A stretch of 12,968 bases of DNA from positions 1 through 12,968 of the forward strand of contig JAEYRR010000142.1 in the NCBI GenBank assembly GCA_023435505.1, written 5' to 3'. Position numbers and translations under genes: made by a program. The DNA comes from Bacillota bacterium (GTDB lineage: Bacteria > Bacillota > Clostridia > Lachnospirales > Lachnospiraceae). Shown here in pieces: positions 7,460-12,968 of the stretch. The notes below the pieces were generated by a model. The model was not told where the DNA came from. It made no database searches and saw nothing but the letters and a program-made list of their open reading frames with translations. Every line of letters starts with the position of its first letter. Positions within the stretch are counted from its first letter, which is position 1.

Positions 7460-7471
7460 TATAAGCTTATA
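7460..7471. repeat. 12-bp perfect palindrome between convergent genes
   Basis: TATAAGCTTATA fills the 8-bp gap between the stop codons of the deacetylase and AraC genes and overlaps the AraC stop. It has no GC-rich stem or T-tract and does not look like a working terminator. Confidence 0.5.
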
Positions 7472-8348
7472 GGAGACGATTGCGGTATTCTGTTGGAGTT
7501 AGTCCCATTTTTCTGTGAAATAACTCAGTATAATAACTAGACCCGTTGAAACCACATTCAAATGCAATTTCTGTAATGGCTTTGTTGGTATAGGTTAGGC
7601 TTTCAATGCTTTTTTCAATTCGATAATTGGCAAGGTATATAATTGGGGTTGTATGTAATAGAGATTGAAATATTTCACAGCAGGTACTTCTACAGACATT
7701 CCCGGCATTTGCAATATGATTTAAGGAAATCTTGTTTTGGTAATTAGCCTGTATATAGCCTATCATCTGATGAAGGGCAGCTGCCCTGCGATTCAGAGAA
7801 ACATCCATTACAGTGGCATTATTCCTATTTTTATAGAGTGTCCTTAACATCAAATGGGCAATACCCATAACCTTGAGTTCAAAGCCCTCTTCCTCATTCA
7901 CAAATTCCTTACGAATGTCATTCATATAATTAAGGATGGCTCCCTGCCAGGAAATTGCCTGTGTTAATAAAATCATACAGTGTTCAGTATCCTTGCAGAT
8001 CGGTTCTAGGTAGGTGGAATGGATTCGTGCAGCAGGACTGAACATATCAGGTGGGATGAGAATGCACATATACCGTCCATCTTGTCCATCTATAGAGAAT
8101 ACACTATGTAGCTGTCTAGAGTTTATAAACATTCCCTGCCCAGGAATCAGTTTATATTCCTTCCCATTGACAGCATAACCAATGTCATTTTCAACGGCCA
8201 TGACAAATTCAAAATCATTATGCCAATGGCTGGCAGATGCCATATTAGGATATGCAGACAGACGACCTATTGCTGCCATGATTGGAAAGTCAGGAAAATT
8301 ATAGTGAATGTTTTCCGATTGATCCTTGTTAAGATTTAACTCAGCCAT
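7467..8348 (-). CDS. AraC family transcriptional regulator with N-terminal cupin domain
   Basis: This 293-residue cytoplasmic regulator has an effector-binding cupin domain of about 35-115, with HWHNDFEF (41-48) and QLHSVF (79-84), and a C-terminal double helix-turn-helix. The first HTH lies around 208-230 and the second around 257-281 (ITEIAFECGFNGSSYYTELFHRKMG, cited by position), followed by the family hallmark GLTPTEYR (282-289). Such proteins usually sense a sugar or small molecule and activate nearby genes. The divergently transcribed glyoxalase-fold gene is the obvious local candidate target. Cysteines 219, 223 and 224 cluster in the first HTH, which is somewhat unusual. The start is supported by AAGGAGA just upstream on the minus strand. 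Its stop is only 8 bp from that of the convergent deacetylase, with no terminator between them. Confidence 0.92.
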   Translation of the reverse strand: MAELNLNKDQSENIHYNFPDFPIMAAIGRLSAYPNMASASHWHNDFEFVMAVENDIGYAVNGKEYKLIPGQGMFINSRQLHSVFSIDGQDGRYMCILIPPDMFSPAARIHSTYLEPICKDTEHCMILLTQAISWQGAILNYMNDIRKEFVNEEEGFELKVMGIAHLMLRTLYKNRNNATVMDVSLNRRAAALHQMIGYIQANYQNKISLNHIANAGNVCRSTCCEIFQSLLHTTPIIYLANYRIEKSIESLTYTNKAITEIAFECGFNGSSYYTELFHRKMGLTPTEYRNRLL

Positions 8349-8412
8349 ATATTTCTCCTTATAAAATATACAATTGTTATAGTGAAAAACGAATATTATT
8401 GTAGTTATCGGA

Positions 8413-8441
8413 TTGAGAACATAATATTATTATAATATAAT
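8413..8441 (+). promoter_or_regulatory. Sigma-A promoter of the glyoxalase-fold gene
   Basis: TTGAGA (8413-8418) and TATAAT (8436-8441) are 17 bp apart in a very AT-rich stretch (8421-8460) that also holds a second TATAAT at 8431-8436. This 168-bp divergent region is where AraC-type operators would be expected. I see only the short palindrome ACAATTGT near 8370 on the AraC side. Confidence 0.6.
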
Positions 8442-8516
8442 ATTTTATATTATGCATTACTAATTTTACTTAGGTAGACTGGATACTACATGGAGTTGAC
8501 AAAAAGGAGAATGAAT

Positions 8517-8903
8517 ATGAGAATTGAGCATGTTTGCATCAATGCAATTGATATTGAGAAGATGAAAGAGTTTTATATAAAGTATTTTGGGTTCACCTCG
8601 AATGAGAAATATACCAATACAAAGACAGGATGGTGTAATTATTTCCTCTCACATTCCAAAATGGATGCTAGATTAGAACTATTATCCCATGAAGATATGG
8701 GAAGAGACGAAAAGAATCGCACTAGAGGAGGCCTTGTACATATTGCCTTTAGCCTTGGTTCAAAAGAAGCAGTGGATGAGACAACAGTAAGGCTACAGTC
8801 GGATGGATATAAAGTCATAAGCGGTCCTCGAACAACCGGAGATGGATATTACGAATCTGCCATCTTAGATCCTGAAGAAAATATACTAGAATTAACCGTA
8901 TAA
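8517..8903 (+). CDS. VOC / glyoxalase-family metalloprotein
   Basis: This 128-residue protein has the two beta-alpha-beta-beta-beta modules of the vicinal-oxygen-chelate superfamily. The four metal-ligand positions of glyoxalase-type enzymes are all filled: His5 (RIEHVCI), Glu54 (RLELLSH), His75 (GGLVHIAF) and Glu125 (NILELTV). The ending DPEENILELTV is classic for the family. It may be a lactoylglutathione-lyase-like enzyme, a dioxygenase-like enzyme or a resistance protein; the substrate cannot be read from the sequence. I prefer the ATG at 8517 because AGGAGA (8505-8510) is correctly spaced; the ATG at 8490 has no ribosome site and would add nine non-conserved residues. It is divergent from the AraC gene and followed by the LysR promoter, with no clear terminator between. 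Confidence 0.88.
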   Translation: MRIEHVCINAIDIEKMKEFYIKYFGFTSNEKYTNTKTGWCNYFLSHSKMDARLELLSHEDMGRDEKNRTRGGLVHIAFSLGSKEAVDETTVRLQSDGYKVISGPRTTGDGYYESAILDPEENILELTV

Positions 8904-8919
8904 GTGAAAATATGGAGAA

Positions 8920-8948
8920 TTGAACATAAAGTTCTGCCGTGGTACAAT
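8920..8948 (+). promoter_or_regulatory. Sigma-A promoter of the LysR gene with inverted repeat
   Basis: TTGAAC (8920-8925) and TACAAT (8943-8948) are 17 bp apart. The -35 overlaps an inverted repeat GAAC-ATAAA-GTTC (8922-8934), which could be an autoregulatory operator. Confidence 0.6.
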
Positions 8949-8980
8949 AAAAAAAGTATATAGGAACCGGGGGTATCAAT

Positions 8981-9889
8981 ATGACCTTGCAACAAATAAA
9001 ATGTGCTGTGACCATAGCAGATTGTAATTCTATGAATAAAGCGGCTCAACAGCTTTATGTATCTCAGCCAAGTCTGTCGGGTACCATTAAGGATTTAGAA
9101 GAAGAGATAGGCATTACGATATTTATGCGCTCTAACCGAGGAATTACTGTGACACCTGAGGGCAACGAATTTCTGGGTTACGCTAGACAGATTATGGACC
9201 AATACAAGCTCTTAGACCAGCGTTATATTGAAAAGAAATCAGTAAAAAAGAAGTTTTCCGTATCTATGCAGCATTATACTTTTGCAGTAAAAGCCTTTGT
9301 GGAACTGGTGAAACAGTTCGGTATGGATGAATATGAATTTGCCGTCTACGAGACAAAGACTTATGAAGTATTAGAAAATGTGAAGAACTGTAAGAGTGAG
9401 ATTGGAGTTATATACATCAACAGCTTTAACCAGAAGATTCTTAATAAACTGTTTCATGATATGAATCTGGAATTTACTCCATTATTTGAATGTAATACTT
9501 ATGTCTATCTCTGGAAGGGGAATCCACTTGCTGAAAAAGGCTCTTTAACTATGGAGGATTTGGAGGAGTATCCATGTTTGACCTTTGATCAGGGTGAGAA
9601 CAATTCATTTTACCTAGCGGAGGAGGTACTCAGTACCTATGATTATAAGCGAAGCATCAAGGCTAGTGATCGTGCTACTTTCCTAAACCTTATGGTTGGA
9701 TTAGGCGGCTATACGCTCTGCTCAGGAATCATCTGTGAGGAGTTAAATGGTAGCGAATATGTAGCTATCCCGTTAGAGGTAGAAGAAAGCATGAGTATCG
9801 GCTATGTGAAACGAAAAAATACTGCATTAAGTCAGATGGGACTTCTTTATCATGCTGAGCTTCTAAAGTACAAGGATAAAGTGCTGTAA
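8981..9889 (+). CDS. LysR family transcriptional regulator
   Basis: This 302-residue DNA-binding regulator has the N-terminal winged HTH (about 1-60) with the textbook LysR pattern: SMNKAAQQLYVSQPSLS (17-33), then IKDLEEEIGITIF and R.NRGITVTPEG up to about 62. A linker helix leads into the effector-binding domain (about 90-300), which is divergent. No specific co-inducer can be named. The gene starts at ATG 8981 after GGGGGT (8969-8974). It lies upstream of a MATE pump in the same direction, so the pump is a natural target, although LysR proteins more often control divergent genes. A long hairpin and a leader ORF separate the two. A possible operator overlaps its own promoter. Confidence 0.92.
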   Translation: MTLQQIKCAVTIADCNSMNKAAQQLYVSQPSLSGTIKDLEEEIGITIFMRSNRGITVTPEGNEFLGYARQIMDQYKLLDQRYIEKKSVKKKFSVSMQHYTFAVKAFVELVKQFGMDEYEFAVYETKTYEVLENVKNCKSEIGVIYINSFNQKILNKLFHDMNLEFTPLFECNTYVYLWKGNPLAEKGSLTMEDLEEYPCLTFDQGENNSFYLAEEVLSTYDYKRSIKASDRATFLNLMVGLGGYTLCSGIICEELNGSEYVAIPLEVEESMSIGYVKRKNTALSQMGLLYHAELLKYKDKVL

Positions 9890-9906
9890 AGATGATGGAA
9901 GTTTTA

Positions 9907-9947
9907 TCCTCCTCTGTTAACGATAATTTTACAGAGGAGGACATTTT
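9907..9947 (+). terminator. Hairpin after the LysR gene (weak terminator or attenuator stem)
   Basis: A perfect 11-bp stem TCCTCCTCTGT (9907-9917) / ACAGAGGAGGA (9931-9941) encloses a 13-nt loop. The tail is only CATTTT, so termination would be partial. The right arm carries an AGGAGG sequence, and AGAGG (9933-9937) could instead pair with CCTCT (9953-9957), giving mutually exclusive folds. Confidence 0.55.
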
Positions 9948-9951
9948 AATT

Positions 9952-9969
9952 ACCTCTATGTAGAGAGGT
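9952..9969 (+). promoter_or_regulatory. Hairpin masking the leader-ORF ribosome site
   Basis: ACCTCT (9952-9957) can pair with AGAGGT (9964-9969) across a 6-nt loop. The right arm is part of the GAGGTG ribosome site (9965-9970) of the short ORF starting at 9974, so folding would hide it. Confidence 0.4.
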
Positions 9970-9973
9970 GTAT

Positions 9974-10033
9974 ATGCTTATTGATATGATGACTTATTAT
10001 GTAACTGAAAAGAGGGGACATTATTTTGTTTGA
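9974..10033 (+). CDS. Putative 19-residue leader peptide upstream of the MATE pump
   Basis: The frame ATG (9974) to TGA (10031-10033) encodes a short peptide, MLIDMMTYYV followed by TEKRGHYFV. It has a plausible ribosome site GAGGTG (9965-9970), and its stop lies 8 nt inside the pump gene, overlapping the TTG start at 10026. This geometry is typical of translationally coupled leader peptides. The peptide resembles nothing I know and could be chance; support comes from the ribosome site, the overlap and the adjoining hairpins. Confidence 0.4.
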   Translation: MLIDMMTYYVTEKRGHYFV

Positions 10034-11393
10034 ACAAAAAGAGGAAAAGAAAGAGTTTTATCATAATCTACGAAAATTAGTCGTACCAATTGCCTGTCAA
10101 AATATATTATATGCTGCTGTAAGTGCTGCAGATGCAGTGATGCTAGGGTTTGTGAATCAAACCTCCTTTTCAGCAGTTTCTCTTGCAACCCAAGTATCCT
10201 TTGTTCTAAGTCTGTTTCAGATTGCCTTAATGGGGGGAACTACCATTTTGGTTGCTCAATATTGGGGGAAAGGCGATATAAAGTCTGTAGAAAAAGTATT
10301 AGCGATTGCCATGAGGTATTCTATCTTAATCAGCTTAGTATTTACAACGGCTGGCTTTCTCTGCCCACAACTTATTATGAGGGTTTTTACCTCTGATCCG
10401 GCTTTAATTGAAGTAGGAGCAAAATACATAAAAGTAGCAGCAATCTCATATCTGTTAATGGGAGTAGCTCAAATCTATCTGTGTATTATGAAAACCTGCG
10501 ACCGCGCTGTAATGAGTACTATCATTTCTGGAATGGCCGTAGTACTCAATGTCATACTTAATGCAATATTTATATTTGGCTTACTGGGATTCCCTGCAAT
10601 GGGAGCTGCAGGTGCTGCATTGGCTACCGTTATTTCATATGGAGTGGGATTACTTTGTATTGTAATTATCTTAATACGTAAAACCTGTGTCGCATTACGG
10701 TTTCGTTATATCATTAGTCGAACTGGTTCTATCCATAAGGATTTTATAAAGTATTCATTACCTGTGTTAGGCAATCAGCTAGCATGGGGAGGTGGTATCA
10801 CTATGTATTCAGTCATTATGGGACATCTGGGCAATGATGCTACAGCAGCAAATTCAGTGGCGACTATCGGAAGAAATATGTGTGCCAGTTTATGCTGGGG
10901 TATTGGTACCGGTAGTGGAATTCTAGTTGGCAACAAACTGGGCCGTAATGATCTGGAGGGAGCGAAAAAGTACGGCAGTTCTCTTTGTAGAATTGCCTTA
11001 TTGACAGGAGTTATCTCAGGCCTTATTCTATTAGCATTAACTCCTGTAATCACTAGTGTTGTAAATCTTAGTGACGTGGCCAATGGATATCTAAAATGGA
11101 TGCTAATTATCAATTCCTATTATATTATTGGAAATTCCATTAATTCTACGGTGATATCAGGTATCTTTTACGCAGGAGGAGATTCACGATTTGGTATGTA
11201 TTGTGATTTTATAAATATGTGGTTTATTATACTACCTTGTGGATTTTTAGCCGCCTTTGTATTTGATCTGCCGGTGCTTGCAGTTTCATTCATTCTCAGT
11301 ATGGATGAATTTACAAAGCTTCCAATTGTATACCGGCATTATATTAAATATAAATGGATTAAAAATATAACAAGGGAGAATACCGCAGTCTGA
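10026..11393 (+). CDS. MATE family multidrug efflux pump
   Basis: This 455-residue integral membrane antiporter has about 12 membrane helices arranged as two related halves (MATE domains about 20-180 and 240-405). It expels cationic compounds using a Na+ or H+ gradient, by family analogy. Recognisable features are NILYAAVSAADAVMLG (26-41) in the first helix region and the conserved loop AQYWGKGD (77-84), echoed in the second half by GNKLGRNDLEGAKKYG. It uses a TTG start: no ATG or GTG occurs in a suitable place, and AGAGGGG (10011-10017) sits 8 bp upstream. The weak start codon fits a tightly controlled pump and overlaps the end of the putative leader ORF. No convincing own promoter is visible, so expression may depend on transcription from the LysR side. 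The Crp/Fnr gene follows 19 bp later. Confidence 0.92.
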   Translation: MFEQKEEKKEFYHNLRKLVVPIACQNILYAAVSAADAVMLGFVNQTSFSAVSLATQVSFVLSLFQIALMGGTTILVAQYWGKGDIKSVEKVLAIAMRYSILISLVFTTAGFLCPQLIMRVFTSDPALIEVGAKYIKVAAISYLLMGVAQIYLCIMKTCDRAVMSTIISGMAVVLNVILNAIFIFGLLGFPAMGAAGAALATVISYGVGLLCIVIILIRKTCVALRFRYIISRTGSIHKDFIKYSLPVLGNQLAWGGGITMYSVIMGHLGNDATAANSVATIGRNMCASLCWGIGTGSGILVGNKLGRNDLEGAKKYGSSLCRIALLTGVISGLILLALTPVITSVVNLSDVANGYLKWMLIINSYYIIGNSINSTVISGIFYAGGDSRFGMYCDFINMWFIILPCGFLAAFVFDLPVLAVSFILSMDEFTKLPIVYRHYIKYKWIKNITRENTAV

Positions 11394-11412
11394 CAATAAG
11401 GGGAGATCATCT

Positions 11413-12081
11413 ATGGAAACTATTATTTCTGAAATGTTACCTTTTTACAACAAACTACCGGATTTTTGGAAAAAGCGGTTACTGACAGGGGCACAGATGA
11501 GTCATTTTAAAAAGGGCACATTATTACATGCAGGTGAAGAACAGTGTTCCGGTCTATTTGTAATTGTATCCGGTCGTGTAAAGGCCTATATGGTTACGGA
11601 GGCGGGAAAGGAAATAACCTTGTTTCGCTTAATGGATAGAGATGTTTGCATTTTTTCTGCTTCCTGCTTAATGAAGAACATTACATTTGATGTGCATATT
11701 TTGGCTGAAACAGAGGTAGAAGCGATTAGAATTCCAGCTAAATTATACGATCAGATGGAAAAGGAGGAAGTGGCAGTTGCTAACTTTACCAATGATCTTA
11801 TAAGCTCTCGAATGTCTGATATTATGTGGGTATTGGAACAGATTGTCTTTATGAGTTTTGACAAGCGACTGGCTTTATTTTTAGAGGAACAGTTTCAACT
11901 GGAGGATTCTGATCAGTTGAATATGACGCAAGAACAGATTGCTGCTAATCTCGGAAGTGCTAGGGAAGTGGTTTCAAGAATGCTGAAGTATTTTGCAAAA
12001 GAGGGGATTGTTGAGGTTGTCAGGGGAGGAGTTCGACTCTTATCTAGGGAAAAACTAATTCAAATAACAGAAAAAGAATAA
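11413..12081 (+). CDS. Crp/Fnr family transcriptional regulator
   Basis: This 222-residue cytoplasmic regulator has an N-terminal cyclic-nucleotide-type beta-roll (about 20-110), a long dimerisation helix (about 115-145) and a winged HTH (about 170-212), with MTQEQIAANLGSAREVVSRM (171-190) as recognition module. The beta-roll lacks the FNR four-cysteine cluster. It has Cys45 plus a closely spaced pair, Cys79 and Cys85, in DVCIFSASC, which could be redox-, sulfur- or metal-sensing (inference). In clostridia such regulators are often neighbours of CoA-disulfide-reductase-type flavoproteins, as here. Its ribosome site is AAGGGGAG (11398-11405), and the 19-bp gap puts it in one transcript with the MATE pump. 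A long hairpin follows, and a Crp-like dyad lies before the next gene, its likely target. Confidence 0.9.
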   Translation: METIISEMLPFYNKLPDFWKKRLLTGAQMSHFKKGTLLHAGEEQCSGLFVIVSGRVKAYMVTEAGKEITLFRLMDRDVCIFSASCLMKNITFDVHILAETEVEAIRIPAKLYDQMEKEEVAVANFTNDLISSRMSDIMWVLEQIVFMSFDKRLALFLEEQFQLEDSDQLNMTQEQIAANLGSAREVVSRMLKYFAKEGIVEVVRGGVRLLSREKLIQITEKE

Positions 12082-12087
12082 GTTCGT

Positions 12088-12137
12088 AACAGGGCTAAAG
12101 AAGAGACTAAGCATCTTTTCTTTAGCCCTGTTCTCTT
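12088..12137 (+). terminator. Long hairpin terminator after the Crp/Fnr gene
   Basis: A perfect 15-bp stem AACAGGGCTAAAGAA (12088-12102) / TTCTTTAGCCCTGTT (12118-12132) encloses a 15-nt loop, starting 6 bases after the stop. The tail CTCTT is a modest T-tract, so efficiency is uncertain. Confidence 0.75.
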
Positions 12138-12180
12138 GTGTGACTAAGTTACAGAACGAAATAATTGTTCTGCATATAAT
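12137..12180 (+). promoter_or_regulatory. Activator-type promoter with Crp/Fnr-like dyad
   Basis: A perfect -10 TATAAT (12175-12180) has no recognisable -35 at 16-19 bp, as in activator-dependent promoters. A dyad TTGTGTGACT-A-AGTTACAGAA (12136-12156, 8 of 10 arm positions paired) is centred at 12146, about -41 from the predicted start near 12187, the class II Crp/Fnr position. A second inverted repeat CAGAAC-N9-GTTCTG (12152-12172) overlaps the -35 region. Confidence 0.55.
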
Positions 12181-12216
12181 ACAACTAAAGATAGAAAAAC
12201 AAGGGAGTGAAGATAC

Positions 12217-12968
12217 ATGGGTAAGAAGACAGTAATTATCGGTGGGGTTGCAGGTGGAGCTTCTGCAGCTGCAAGGCTTAGAAGAAGAGATGAAGCAATG
12301 GAAATCATTCTTTTGGAGAGGGGAGAATATATTTCTTACGCTAATTGTGGTCTGCCATATTATATAGGTGATGTAATAAATGAAAGAGAAAATCTGTTAT
12401 TACAGACGCCTGAAGCAATGAGAGACAAATTTAATATAGATGTAAGGATTCAAAATGAAGCCGTTAGAATTGTTCCTGAAGAGAAAGTCGTATATATCTA
12501 TGATCATAGTAAGAAGGAAGAATATAGTGAATCCTATGATACTCTTATCATAGCTACCGGTTCAAGTCCTGCAAAGCCTGATATACCAGGAATTGAGGGA
12601 AAGAATATCTATACTCTTTGGACTGTTCCGGATACAGATCAATTAAAGGCAGCCATAGCACATAATAAAAAAATGCGTGCAGCAATTATTGGCGGGGGCT
12701 TTATTGGTTTAGAGATGGCGGAGAATCTTCATAGCGCAGGTCTTGCAGTTTCTCTGATAGAGATGCAGGATCAGGTAATGCCTCCTTTGGATTTTGAGAT
12801 GGCACAACTTTTACATGAGAACATGGAGACTAATCAGGTTGAACTGATTTTAAAGGATAAGGTAGTAGAGTTTGAGGAAGCAGATGACAAGGTAAGGATT
12901 CATTTGTCTAGCAAAAATATAGTTGAGGCTGATCTTGTGGTTCTGGCTATAGGAGTTATGCCTAACAG
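12217..12968 (+). CDS. CoA-disulfide reductase-type FAD/NAD(P) oxidoreductase, N-terminal part (runs off window)
   Basis: This is an incomplete flavoprotein; 250 codons are visible. The N-terminal FAD site has GGVAGGASAAARLRR (9-23) and Glu34 at the end of the second strand. The redox cysteine Cys44 in YANCGLPYYIGD (41-52) is the single active-site Cys of CoA-disulfide reductases and NADH oxidase/persulfide reductase relatives. IATGSSP (about 112-118) is the second FAD motif, and GGGFIGLEMAENL (about 152-164) is the NAD(P)H-binding Rossmann loop. It would reduce CoA disulfide or persulfide, or detoxify oxygen. A C-terminal rhodanese domain, common in clostridial members, cannot be assessed because the window ends first. 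The start follows AAGGGAGTGA (12201-12210). It lies just behind the Crp/Fnr gene with a probable Crp-like site in its promoter. Confidence 0.9.
   Translation, partial: MGKKTVIIGGVAGGASAAARLRRRDEAMEIILLERGEYISYANCGLPYYIGDVINERENLLLQTPEAMRDKFNIDVRIQNEAVRIVPEEKVVYIYDHSKKEEYSESYDTLIIATGSSPAKPDIPGIEGKNIYTLWTVPDTDQLKAAIAHNKKMRAAIIGGGFIGLEMAENLHSAGLAVSLIEMQDQVMPPLDFEMAQLLHENMETNQVELILKDKVVEFEEADDKVRIHLSSKNIVEADLVVLAIGVMPN

Noticed and set aside
8421..8460. AT-rich repeat-like tract as an origin or attachment site
   Set aside because: It is explained by overlapping TATAAT promoter elements; no DnaA boxes or flanking repeats were seen.
8490..8516. Upstream ATG giving a longer glyoxalase-fold protein
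   Set aside because: No ribosome site precedes 8490, and AGGAGA is ideally placed for 8517, where family similarity begins.
8922..8934. Possible second LexA box
   Set aside because: The half-sites GAAC and GTTC are 5 bp apart; the Gram-positive SOS box requires 4, so the dimer spacing would be wrong.
10775..11113. 112-codon minus-strand frame inside the MATE gene
   Set aside because: It is an antisense shadow of a well-supported membrane protein, with no ribosome site or recognisable domain.

Overview
The window looks like chromosomal DNA from a low-GC, Gram-positive anaerobe, most likely a clostridium of the Lachnospiraceae type. This is inferred from the AT-rich composition, strong AGGAGG-type ribosome sites, sigma-A promoters with 17-bp spacers, an ECF vitamin transporter, a clostridial Crp/Fnr regulator next to a CoA-disulfide-reductase-like flavoprotein, and a Bacillus/Clostridium-type LexA box. 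No tRNA, rRNA, CRISPR array, insertion sequence or phage gene is visible, and no gene-free stretch exceeds about 170 bp.

Layout. (1) 1-2239: the 3' part of an ECF transporter locus. A double ATPase, entering from the left edge, is broken by a one-base frameshift in its second half. It overlaps a membrane substrate-binding (S) subunit and is followed by a strong terminator. (2) 2289-5045: a three-gene ABC importer operon (lipoprotein, permease, ATPase) behind a near-consensus promoter whose -10 is overlapped by a palindrome. (3) 5083-5462: a monocistronic 78-residue HPr-like protein with its own promoter and terminator. (4) 5490-7458: a divergent pair, an alpha/beta hydrolase (minus) and a membrane-anchored polysaccharide deacetylase (plus). 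A near-perfect LexA/SOS box lies just downstream of the hydrolase promoter. (5) 7467-8903: an AraC-type regulator (minus) divergent from a glyoxalase-fold protein. (6) 8981-12081: a LysR regulator, then a MATE efflux pump that starts with TTG, then a Crp/Fnr regulator 19 bp after the pump. (7) 12217 to the right edge: the N-terminal 250 codons of a CoA-disulfide-reductase-type flavoprotein, with a Crp-like dyad centred near -41 of its predicted promoter.

The most interesting signals are regulatory. The hydrolase has a textbook SOS arrangement although it is not a known SOS gene. The LysR-MATE gap contains consecutive hairpins and an apparent 19-codon leader ORF. The leader's ribosome site is locked in a hairpin, and its stop codon overlaps the TTG start of the pump, which suggests translational control of efflux. 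The HPr-like protein keeps the Ser46 region but lacks the catalytic His, recalling Crh. The Crp/Fnr regulator may control the adjacent flavoprotein and its own operon. All functional statements rest on motif reading without database searches.
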